From Pseudomonas gingeri (lineage in GTDB: Bacteria; Pseudomonadota; Gammaproteobacteria; Pseudomonadales; Pseudomonadaceae): 64,000 nt of DNA. Made by a program: the position numbers and the translations under genes. The stretch lies in NCBI RefSeq assembly GCF_013385425.1, contig NZ_JACAQA010000002.1:124001-188000 (forward strand), given 5' to 3'. Under the pieces are notes generated by a model. That model was not told the DNA's origin. It did not search any database and saw only the letters and a program-made list of their open reading frames with translations. The first letter of the stretch is position 1; each line of letters begins with the position of its first letter. Of this stretch, positions 36,967 to 44,114 are shown in pieces.

Positions 36967-37272
36967 TCACCAGGGTGAGGTCAGAGAAAATGGCAGGCGC
37001 AGGGGCTCGATGGGACCGTCACGCATACCGCACATCTCGTCGTGGACGACGTGTTGCACCAGCACACAGGGTAGCGACGGCAACTCGCGCAACAACTCAC
37101 GCACATGACTCGTGGAACGCAGCCGCAGCACTTCACCGCGCGCGTCCAGCAAGGTACGCATGCCCTGCTCCAGTCGAGCTCGCAGCAGGTAGAAGCCGCC
37201 CTCCAGCGATAGCAGCTCCAGTTCCTGGACACGCCCTTCGGCGGCCCATTCGCTCAAAGTCTGAAGGTTCAT
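36967..37272 (-). CDS. DUF6482-like small protein
   Basis: A 101-residue soluble protein starting MNLQTLSEWAAEGRVQELEL, followed by LLSLEGGFYLLRARLEQG and HVRELLRELPSLPCVLVQHV. I associate it with the Pseudomonas DUF6482 family, from memory only. The start overlaps the end of the DUF3833-like lipoprotein gene by 4 bp, so it is translated with it. The C-terminal part includes a single CGMRDGP region. Function unknown. Confidence 0.7.
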   Translation of the reverse strand: MNLQTLSEWAAEGRVQELELLSLEGGFYLLRARLEQGMRTLLDARGEVLRLRSTSHVRELLRELPSLPCVLVQHVVHDEMCGMRDGPIEPLRLPFSLTSPW

Positions 37273-37805
37273 TGCGACACCACCGGCTGCCGGCGGAAAA
37301 ACAGGGTCACCTGACCCAGTTCGACGCCGAGCTTGCTCATGCTCGAACGATTGATCAAGGTGTCCTCATCCATCAGGTACATCCAGTCGTCGAGGCTCAC
37401 CTCCCAGGTCGAACCGTCCACCGGCAGGTTCATCTGATAGCGCCAGCGCAGGGCATTGCCCGCTACTTCACCACGCGCCTCGCCGACCACATCGGCGGCA
37501 CGGCCGGTCCAGTGCCCGGTGGCCCCAGGGGTCAGGGTCCAGATCCGCTGCTGGCGGCTGCCGTCGCTATAGAGGAAATGTTCGTCGAGAATCAGTTGCT
37601 CACCTTCGCGACGACTGGCGATCTGCACATGGAATCTCTTGACCACCTCCCCCGAACGTTTCTGGAAGATCCCCCAGGCCTCCACCGGTTGCGAAAAGAA
37701 GCGCACCAGATCGAGCGAGGGACGTTCGGCGGCGTAGTGATCGACTTCGACGTTGCCGCAACTGCCCAGCAAGAAGCAACAAAGCGCCATCAGCAGGATT
37801 CGCAT
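37269..37805 (-). CDS. DUF3833-like lipoprotein
   Basis: A 178-residue lipoprotein. Signal MRILLMALCCFLLGSCGNV ends in lipobox LGSC (Cys16). The mature part follows the DUF3833 pattern: VDHYAAERPSLDLVRFFSQP, WGIFQKRSGEVVKRF, then LDEHFLYSDGSRQQRIWTL and the C-terminal SSMSKLGVELGQVTLFFRR. These proteins are exported to the periplasm face and have a lipocalin-like beta character. It is translationally coupled to the 101-residue gene downstream (4-bp overlap). Confidence 0.82.
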   Translation of the reverse strand: MRILLMALCCFLLGSCGNVEVDHYAAERPSLDLVRFFSQPVEAWGIFQKRSGEVVKRFHVQIASRREGEQLILDEHFLYSDGSRQQRIWTLTPGATGHWTGRAADVVGEARGEVAGNALRWRYQMNLPVDGSTWEVSLDDWMYLMDEDTLINRSSMSKLGVELGQVTLFFRRQPVVSQ

Positions 37806-38291
37806 GCTCCAACACCTCGTAGACTCCGAAAAACTTCAGGAGAACACTCGAAATACTATACAGAAAATAATAATTGTAAAGGTTTTGCCCGACCGGCATC
37901 AATTCGACTCCTGTCGAGATATTTGCGAGTCAGAGTGGTAGGCAGCGCGACAGAAAAATCTTGCATCACAGCCGGAAACAACCTGTAGAGCTTGATTTTT
38001 CGAGCAGGACGACTCAAATGCAACGCTGTGCATCGGCTCGATGCCGAGCCCAAGAGAACAGCGCTTACCTCCCCGGCATAAGCGATCAAAAAACGATAAC
38101 CGCCAAAAACCGACACAGAATGAACAACTTATTCAATAAATTCCTATACAAAAACTCACAACCGTACAGATACGTCCACCCACACCGAGATGAAATCAAA
38201 GCGCCATCATCCGCTCGCCTTGAACAGGACGGAAAAGGACTATGCTCTGGGAACCCGAAAATATTTCAGGCATTAGCACGAGTGAATCGCT
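37806..38291. other. 486-bp intergenic region of low GC
   Basis: This gap between the lipoprotein gene and the EAL gene has clearly lower GC than its neighbours and many A-runs. A 124-codon frame (37961-38335) crosses into the EAL gene but its composition is not like the Pseudomonas genes around it, so I do not call it. It probably holds the divergent promoters of both neighbours. No repeat or known regulatory element is evident. Confidence 0.45.
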
Positions 38292-39077
38292 ATGAACACG
38301 ACCCATGGTTCATCCGCAAGCTGTCTTGCTTGTAAAGAGGGCACCGCTCTCGAGTTCGATTTCAGCATGGCATTCCAGCCAATCGTGGACGTCCGCACAC
38401 ACCAGGTATTTGCCTACGAAGCCTTGGTCCGCGGACTTGACGGAAGTGGCGCCCAAAGTATTTTGAGCCAGGTTTCTGAAAGCAATCGTTATGCATTCGA
38501 CCAGGCTTGCCGGGTAAAAGCAGTCGAATTGGCCGCTCGACTCGTAATACCTTGCTATCTCAGTATCAACTTCCTACCCAATGCGGTGTACCAGCCGGCG
38601 GCCTGCATCCGTGCCACGCTGGAAGCGGCAAGGCGCTTCAATTTCCCGACGAGTCGAATTATCTTCGAAGTCACCGAAAACGAGTATCTGGTTGATAAGC
38701 AGCATATCAAGCAAATTATGCTGGAATATAGAAAACAAGGCTTCAAGACTGCCATCGATGACTTTGGTGCAGGTTATTCCGGGCTCTGTTTTCTCGCCGA
38801 GTTTCAACCCGACATCATCAAGCTGGACATGGAGCTTATCCGAAATATCCATGATGACCGAGTCAGGCAGGTCATCACCGACAGCGTGCTGGGCATGTGT
38901 CGATCTCTCGACATACGGGTGATCGCCGAGGGTGTCGAAAGCGAAGAGGAGTATCTCCAACTCCGCCGCCTTGGCGTTGAACTCTTCCAGGGCTACCTGT
39001 TCGCCCGCCCGCAGTTCGAAGCACTGCCCAGCATCACATGGCCAACCGAACCAGCGGGCAACGGCCAGACCGCTTGA
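38292..39077 (+). CDS. Stand-alone EAL domain cyclic-di-GMP phosphodiesterase
   Basis: A 261-residue protein that is almost entirely an EAL domain. All residues expected of an active enzyme are visible: Glu43 in YEALVRG, Asn93 in SINFLPN, Glu126 in FEVTENE, Asp156-Asp157 in IDDFGAGYSG, Lys177 in IKLDM, Glu213 in AEGVES and Gln233 in LFQGYLF. It should hydrolyse c-di-GMP to pGpG in the cytoplasm. There is no sensory domain, only about 25 residues with CLACKEG before the domain. Base composition is lower in GC than neighbours, which suggests acquisition or relaxed codon use. Confidence 0.92.
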   Translation: MNTTHGSSASCLACKEGTALEFDFSMAFQPIVDVRTHQVFAYEALVRGLDGSGAQSILSQVSESNRYAFDQACRVKAVELAARLVIPCYLSINFLPNAVYQPAACIRATLEAARRFNFPTSRIIFEVTENEYLVDKQHIKQIMLEYRKQGFKTAIDDFGAGYSGLCFLAEFQPDIIKLDMELIRNIHDDRVRQVITDSVLGMCRSLDIRVIAEGVESEEEYLQLRRLGVELFQGYLFARPQFEALPSITWPTEPAGNGQTA

Positions 39078-39179
39078 ACAAGCCGTCGACCTGCTCCGCG
39101 CACCGGTAAAGACAACCGAAAATCCCGTGCTAGCATGCTGCCTTTGCCCTGCGACAAGGGCTGACAGTGGAGAACGGAG

Positions 39180-39830
39180 ATGGTTGAAGGTCAGCGATTC
39201 GCGGCGTTTCTATTCGATATGGACGGGACACTGCTCAACTCCATCGCCAGCGCCGAGCGCGTCTGGGCCCAATGGGCAGAGCGCCACGGCCTCGATGTGG
39301 AAGCCTTCCTGCAGACCATTCACGGTGTGCGCAGTATCGAAACCGTGCGCCGCCAGAACCTGCCGGGCGTCGATCCCGAGCGTGAAGCAGCGGCGATCAC
39401 CCAGGCCGAGATCGACGACGTCGAAGGCGTGATCGCCATCGAAGGCGCAAAAGCCTTTCTCGCCAGCCTGCCGCCGGAGCGCTGGGCGATTGTCACCTCG
39501 GCGCCGCGGGCCCTGGCCGAACGGCGGATGGCCGCTGCCGGCCTGGACTTCCCGCCACTGGTGATCACCGCCGAAGATATCGCCCACGGCAAGCCGGCGC
39601 CCGACTGCTACCTGCTGGCAGCACAACGCCTGGGCGTTCGCCCACAAGACTGCCTGGTATTTGAAGATGCCCCGGCGGGCATTACCGCGGGAGAAACCGC
39701 TGAGGCACGGGTGGTGGTGATCAGTGCGACCCACGCCCACCCGATGGAAACCCCGCACCGGGTGCTGGCGGATTACCGGCAGGTCGCCGTCCATATCAAC
39801 GATCAGGGCCTGGCGCTGGTCCAGGCCTGA
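39180..39830 (+). CDS. HAD-superfamily sugar-phosphatase-like hydrolase
   Basis: A 216-residue HAD-IA phosphatase. Motif I is FLFDMDGTLLNS with the nucleophile Asp, motif II is VTSAP, motif III the lysine in GKPAPDCYL, and motif IV is FEDAPAGITAGE. The cap sits between motif I and II as in beta-phosphoglucomutase and sugar phosphatases (YfbT/YniC type). Substrate is likely a small sugar phosphate such as glycerol, mannitol or 2-deoxyglucose 6-phosphate. It is convergent with aroA, 9 bp apart. Confidence 0.9.
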   Translation: MVEGQRFAAFLFDMDGTLLNSIASAERVWAQWAERHGLDVEAFLQTIHGVRSIETVRRQNLPGVDPEREAAAITQAEIDDVEGVIAIEGAKAFLASLPPERWAIVTSAPRALAERRMAAAGLDFPPLVITAEDIAHGKPAPDCYLLAAQRLGVRPQDCLVFEDAPAGITAGETAEARVVVISATHAHPMETPHRVLADYRQVAVHINDQGLALVQA

Positions 39831-39839
39831 TCGAATCGG

Positions 39840-41093
39840 TCAGATGTACTGCACACCCAGCGAGGCCAGGGCCTTCCAGTAATCCGGGTAGGTCTTGGCC
39901 ACGCAATCGGGGTCCTGGATGCGGATACCGGCGACTTTCAAACCGGCCAGGGCAAAGCACATGGCGATGCGATGGTCGGAGTGGGTGTCGATCAAGGCAT
40001 CGCAGGTGGTGCCGGCCAGGGCCGGATCGGCGGCGACCAGCAGGTCGTCACCCTCCACGCTCGCCAGGCCCGGACGAATGCCGTTGAGGCCATCGAACAG
40101 CGCCTGGACCCGATCGCATTCCTTGACCCGCAAGTTCGCCAGCTCAACGAAACGCACCGGAGTTTTATTGAACGCCGCCAGTACCGCCAGGGTCGGGATC
40201 GCGTCCTGCATCTGCGAACCATTGATCACGGCGGGCATGTGCGGGAACTGCTGGATCACCTCCAGTGCCTTGGCGTCCGGCTGGGTGAAGTCTTCACCGG
40301 CCACGCCCAGGTCGATATGACCGTCGGTCAGGGCTTGCGCCGCCCACAGGTAGGTGGCCGCCGATGCGTCCGGCTCGATGCGGTAGTCACAGGCCTGGTA
40401 GCCGGTGGCGGCAACGCGCCAGAGGGTTTCGTCGAGCACTTCGACCTGGGCACCGAAAGCCTGCATGCAGGCGATGGTCAGGTCGACGTAACCACGGGCA
40501 CCGATGTCCTTGCCGGTCAGGGCCACCTCGATCGGGGCCTCGCCGCAGGCCGCCAGCATCAGCAAGGCCGATACGTACTGGCTGGACAAGCCGCCGTCGA
40601 TCTCGAAACGCTTGGCTTGCACGCCGCCACGACCGTTCACGATCACGGGTGGGCAGCCGGTCTCGCTTTCAACGTCCAGGCCGCCGCGCTGCAGGGCCTC
40701 GAGCAGCGGGCCAATCGGGCGCTTGCGCATATAGTGGTCGCCGTCCAGCACCACACGACCGTTCACCGTGGTCACCGCCGCGGTCAGGAAGCGCACCGCG
40801 GTCCCGGCATTGCCGAGGAACAGCGGTTGTTCCGGCACTTGCAGCTTGCCGTTGCCGGTGACCACGAAGGTGGTTTCGTCCGGTTCGTCGATCTGCACGC
40901 CCATCTGCCGCAGGGCAGTGGACATATGGCGGGTGTCATCGCTTTTCAGCGCGCCGGACAGGCGGCTGGTGCCCTTGGCCAGGGCGGCGAGCAACAAGGC
41001 CCGGTTAGTGATCGACTTCGAACCGGGCGGCGTCACCTTTCCGTTCAGGGACGCGTTCGGCGGGATCACGGTGAGGGTTTGCTGCACAGCCAT
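39840..41093 (-). CDS. aroA: Stand-alone 3-phosphoshikimate 1-carboxyvinyltransferase (EPSP synthase)
   Basis: A 417-residue EPSP synthase making 5-enolpyruvylshikimate-3-phosphate in aromatic amino-acid synthesis. Substrate-binding motifs are PPGSKSITNRALLLAALAKG at the N-terminus, LRVKECDRV and IDTHSDHRIAMCFAL near the end. The PEP/glyphosate loop reads LGNAGTAVRF: Gly97 and Thr98 are kept, but the position equal to E. coli Pro101 is Phe102. Pseudomonads usually carry aroA fused to tyrA, whereas this copy is separate and resembles the glyphosate-tolerant enzyme reported from P. fluorescens G2, as I recall it. GGAGAG precedes the ATG. Confidence 0.93.
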   Translation of the reverse strand: MAVQQTLTVIPPNASLNGKVTPPGSKSITNRALLLAALAKGTSRLSGALKSDDTRHMSTALRQMGVQIDEPDETTFVVTGNGKLQVPEQPLFLGNAGTAVRFLTAAVTTVNGRVVLDGDHYMRKRPIGPLLEALQRGGLDVESETGCPPVIVNGRGGVQAKRFEIDGGLSSQYVSALLMLAACGEAPIEVALTGKDIGARGYVDLTIACMQAFGAQVEVLDETLWRVAATGYQACDYRIEPDASAATYLWAAQALTDGHIDLGVAGEDFTQPDAKALEVIQQFPHMPAVINGSQMQDAIPTLAVLAAFNKTPVRFVELANLRVKECDRVQALFDGLNGIRPGLASVEGDDLLVAADPALAGTTCDALIDTHSDHRIAMCFALAGLKVAGIRIQDPDCVAKTYPDYWKALASLGVQYI

Positions 41094-41179
41094 TCATCAA
41101 CTCTCCAGGCTCGAAAGATAAGCGCACAAGCTCGTGCACCTCGACAGTCCGCCATGATGCCATTAATGCGCCCGCTGGA

Positions 41180-41803
41180 TCATCCGTTTCCGTCGTCGGC
41201 GGCAATGGCTTTCAGGTAGTTGTAAACCGTCGCCCGGGAAATCTCGAAGTATTCGGCGAAATAATCGACGAAATTGCGGATATCCAACAGCCCGCCGGCC
41301 TTGGCCTCGATCAGTGCCAGGCGGATTTCGGCGCGGCCGAAATCGCTTCGGCGCACGCATTGGCGGGCCGAGATGGCTTCGACGATATCGTTGAGCTTTT
41401 CCCGCCAGTCGGCATTGAACAAGGCCTGTGGACGCGGCTGCGGCTGGCTGCCGGCGGCAAAGCCGCTGAGCAGCTTCTGCACCTGGGACAGGGCCGTGAC
41501 ATCGAAATTCAGGCACAGCAGGGCGACGATCTCGCCGCTGTCGGCGCGCGCGGCGATACTGATGGAACGCAACTGGCGATTGTTGGCGCCGTTCTTTTCA
41601 TAGGGGCCGATGACGTCCGCGCCCTGCTCCAGTTCAGCAAGATCGTCGAGCAACGAGGGATCGCCGACCTTGCGCCGGGAGAAACCGTTGGCGATGTGGG
41701 TGATCCGTCCGTTGCGGACATCGTGGACCACCGCTTCAAGGTCGGGAAACAGCAGCGCCGCGAAACCATCGGCGGCGGCGTTCATAAAGGCGATATCGAC
41801 CAT
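41180..41803 (-). CDS. YheO/DauR-like transcriptional regulator (PAS-like plus HTH)
   Basis: A 207-residue protein. The first 115 residues are a YheO-like PAS domain (LFPDLEAVVHDVRNGRITHI, then YEKNGANNRQLRSISIAARA). The C-terminal 60 residues hold a helix-turn-helix (RAEIRLALIEAKAGGLLDIR, EYFEISRATVYNYLKAI). DauR of P. aeruginosa, in this family, controls D-arginine catabolism. A TTG at 41845 is an in-frame alternative, and neither start has a good ribosome site. It is the third gene after the aminotransferase and OCD-like genes on the same strand and may control them. Confidence 0.82.
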   Translation of the reverse strand: MVDIAFMNAAADGFAALLFPDLEAVVHDVRNGRITHIANGFSRRKVGDPSLLDDLAELEQGADVIGPYEKNGANNRQLRSISIAARADSGEIVALLCLNFDVTALSQVQKLLSGFAAGSQPQPRPQALFNADWREKLNDIVEAISARQCVRRSDFGRAEIRLALIEAKAGGLLDIRNFVDYFAEYFEISRATVYNYLKAIAADDGNG

Positions 41804-41852
41804 AGGGGAGCCGGGCCATTGAAAATAAGCGGGAATTGTACGCAATGCCCCC

Positions 41853-41877
41853 TGCAGGAGCGAGCTTGGTGGCGAGG
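41853..41877. repeat. Single REP unit
   Basis: TGCAGGAGCGAGCTTGGTGGCGA is one half of the REP consensus with a mismatch in the loop. It sits in the gap between the OCD-like gene (ends at 41888) and the YheO-like gene. No inverted partner is nearby. Confidence 0.65.
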
Positions 41878-41887
41878 CCCCCGACGC

Positions 41888-42859
41888 CTAACGCTCCGCG
41901 TTGCGCAGCGACTCGATCGCCAGGCTGGCAATGGCAATGTCATGGGCCGCCAGTCCCGTCAGGTCGGCCACGGTCACATCGTCATCGCTGAAGCGCCCCG
42001 GGACCTTGCCCGCCAGCACCTGGCCCAGCGAAACATCGGCTCCGGCCTCCACCAACCCCGCCGCCAAGGCATGGGCCAACTCACCCCGCTCGGCGCACTG
42101 ATGCCGATCATCGGTCATGATCACCCGGGCCCGGGCCAGGATCGCCGGGTCCAGCTCCTGTTTGCCGAGGCTGTCGGCTCCCAGTGCAACAATATGGGTA
42201 CCGGGCCGTACCGCCGAAGCCGGGACCAGCGCCTCGGTTGAAGGCGTGCAGGTGATCACCACGTTGCAACGCTCGAACAATAGCTCAACGCTCGGCAACG
42301 CCTGGGCGATCAGGCCCTGATGGCTGAGACTGGCCGCCAACCGCGCGGCTTTGTCCGGGCTGCGGCCCCAGATAAACACCCGGTCGATCCCCAGCATCTC
42401 GGCGGTCCAGCGCGCCTGGTGCTCGGCCTGATGGCCGCTGCCGACAATGCCCAGCGCCGTGACCCGCGACGGCGCACCGGCCTTGGCCGCCAATGCACCG
42501 GCGGCGGCAGTCCGCCAACTGGTCAACCAGCCTTCGTCATTGAGCACGGCCAGGGTCGCCCCGGTCCGCGCATCGAAGACCAGCATCAGGCCGTTATTGG
42601 TCTCAAGGCCCTTGGCGGCGTTCCCATAGAACCCCATCGCCACCTTGACCACAAACACCCCGCCACCACGGAAATGACCAAACTTGATATGACAGTCCCC
42701 CGGCGGATCCTGGAACAGCAACTCACCGCCACGGGGCGCGACGACTTCACCCTCGGCATGGCGGATAAAAGCCTCGCGCACCACCCGCAACATGTCCTTG
42801 CGCAGCAGCACGTCGCGCAACTCCCCCAGGCCATGGACCGGCAACGCTATCGGGCTCAT
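41888..42859 (-). CDS. Ornithine cyclodeaminase / mu-crystallin family protein
   Basis: A 323-residue NAD(P)-binding enzyme. The substrate half includes KFGHFRGGGVFVVKVAMGFY and LMLVFDARTGATLAVLND. The Rossmann half contains ALGIVGSGHQAEHQARWTAE, then VFIWGRSPDKAARLAASL and GTHIVALGADSLGKQELDP. Family members include ornithine cyclodeaminase, alanine and ketimine reductases, and lysine cyclodeaminase. Its ATG overlaps the aminotransferase stop by 4 bp, so a joint pathway of transamination then cyclisation or imine reduction is likely. The exact substrate is undetermined. Confidence 0.88.
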   Translation of the reverse strand: MSPIALPVHGLGELRDVLLRKDMLRVVREAFIRHAEGEVVAPRGGELLFQDPPGDCHIKFGHFRGGGVFVVKVAMGFYGNAAKGLETNNGLMLVFDARTGATLAVLNDEGWLTSWRTAAAGALAAKAGAPSRVTALGIVGSGHQAEHQARWTAEMLGIDRVFIWGRSPDKAARLAASLSHQGLIAQALPSVELLFERCNVVITCTPSTEALVPASAVRPGTHIVALGADSLGKQELDPAILARARVIMTDDRHQCAERGELAHALAAGLVEAGADVSLGQVLAGKVPGRFSDDDVTVADLTGLAAHDIAIASLAIESLRNAER

Positions 42860-43992
42860 GGACGGCGACCGCGCAGGTAGTTGGCAAACACCTCCAGCCC
42901 CTCCTCCATATGGGCCCGGCCATAACCGATACGAAAGCGATCCTGGGGCACCGGCCCCAGCGCCGACTCGTAGATGCTCGACGGCAACAGCAGCACGCCA
43001 GTGCGCTCCACCAGGTCGGTGGCGAAACGCTCGACCCCTTCGGCCCCGAGGTAACGCGGGTAGGCAATGCAGCCGCCATCAGGGCGATACCACTCGAACA
43101 ACTCTTCGAACTCGCGGAAGAATCCATCCAGCAGCGTGAGGTTGTGGCGCATCAACTGGTGGATCCGCGCCAGGATCGGCTCGCGAGCCTTGAGCGCGAT
43201 CCGTGCCAGCACTTCACTCGGGCCGGCGTTACAGATCGACAGGTAATGCTTCATGCGCTCCATGCGCGACAGCAACCCACGGTCCTGGCAGGCGATCCAG
43301 CCGATGCGCAGCCCCGGCAAGCCATAGGGCTTGGACATCACCGCCAGGGACAGGCCACGTTCGTAGACATCGGCCACCGCCGGCAGTTGCCCGCCCTCAC
43401 CCAGGCCCAGCAAGCGATAGGCCTCGTCGCTGAACAGGTAGATACCGTGCTGGCGGCACAGGTCGACCAGAGCGTCGAAACGCTCGCGTTCAAGGATCTT
43501 GCCGGTGGGGTTATGGGGAAAGTTGATGGAGATCAGCCGGGTATTGGGGCGGATCGCCGCCGCCACCGCGTCGATATCCAGCGTCCAGCCCTGCTCCGGG
43601 TCCAGGGCCACGCCCGTGACCTCGCAGAGACTCAAGGGGATGGTTTCCGAGGACTGGTAGTTGGGCGTTACCACAATGGCGTGGTCGCCTTTGTCCAGCA
43701 GCGCATGCATGGCCACATAGAGCCCTTCCTCGGCCCCGGCGAAGCAGAGCAGATCGGCCGGAGCCAGACGCTCGTAGGTTGAAGCGATCACCTCCAGCAA
43801 CTCGGGCGCGCCAAATGTCTGGGTGTAGCCCAGGGACAAGGTCTCGAAGGCTTCGCGGTCCGGCGCATCGGCCAACGCCAGCAACGCCTTGATGGTCAGG
43901 CTTTGCGCATCGGATGCGGTCATATGGTAGCGCGCGGAAAACTCCCACTTGGAAAAGTAGGTTTCCAGGCGGAAATCCGGAAGTGTGGCCAT
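42856..43992 (-). CDS. PLP-dependent aminotransferase, class I/II
   Basis: A 378-residue fold-type I aminotransferase. Substrate and PLP signatures: SINFPHNPTGK, LFSDEAYRLLG, and the PLP lysine in AVMSKPYGLPGLRIGW. The C-terminal VGRAHMEEGL-type end (IGYGRAHMEEGLEVFANYL) closes the domain. It is the first gene of a coupled pair with an ornithine-cyclodeaminase-like gene (4-bp overlap), followed by a YheO-like regulator. An AT-rich promoter region lies upstream. Likely amino-acid catabolism, possibly of a basic or cyclic amino acid. Confidence 0.88.
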   Translation of the reverse strand: MATLPDFRLETYFSKWEFSARYHMTASDAQSLTIKALLALADAPDREAFETLSLGYTQTFGAPELLEVIASTYERLAPADLLCFAGAEEGLYVAMHALLDKGDHAIVVTPNYQSSETIPLSLCEVTGVALDPEQGWTLDIDAVAAAIRPNTRLISINFPHNPTGKILERERFDALVDLCRQHGIYLFSDEAYRLLGLGEGGQLPAVADVYERGLSLAVMSKPYGLPGLRIGWIACQDRGLLSRMERMKHYLSICNAGPSEVLARIALKAREPILARIHQLMRHNLTLLDGFFREFEELFEWYRPDGGCIAYPRYLGAEGVERFATDLVERTGVLLLPSSIYESALGPVPQDRFRIGYGRAHMEEGLEVFANYLRGRRP

Positions 43993-44095
43993 GTGATTTT
44001 TCCCCAGGTCGATTCAAGTCACGGCCCTTGCGTCAGGGACATCAGGCCTTGGAATGAGAATACCCAGAACAATACACATTGTCTAATTTTTACAA

Positions 44096-44101
44096 ATTAT
44101 A
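44096..44101 (-). promoter_or_regulatory. Candidate -10 element for the aminotransferase operon
   Basis: On the minus strand TATAAT occurs at 44101-44096 in a very AT-rich stretch (44060-44115), 104 bp upstream of the aminotransferase ATG. There is no good -35 at the usual distance, so it may need an activator. The APC permease stop lies at 44115, so the promoter abuts that gene's 3' end. Confidence 0.4.
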
Positions 44102-44114
44102 TAAAAACACATTC

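Noticed and set aside
37961..38335. 124-codon plus-strand frame leading into the EAL gene.
   Set aside because: Composition is AT-rich and unlike local genes, no domain is seen, there is no ribosome site, and it overlaps the EAL start in another frame.
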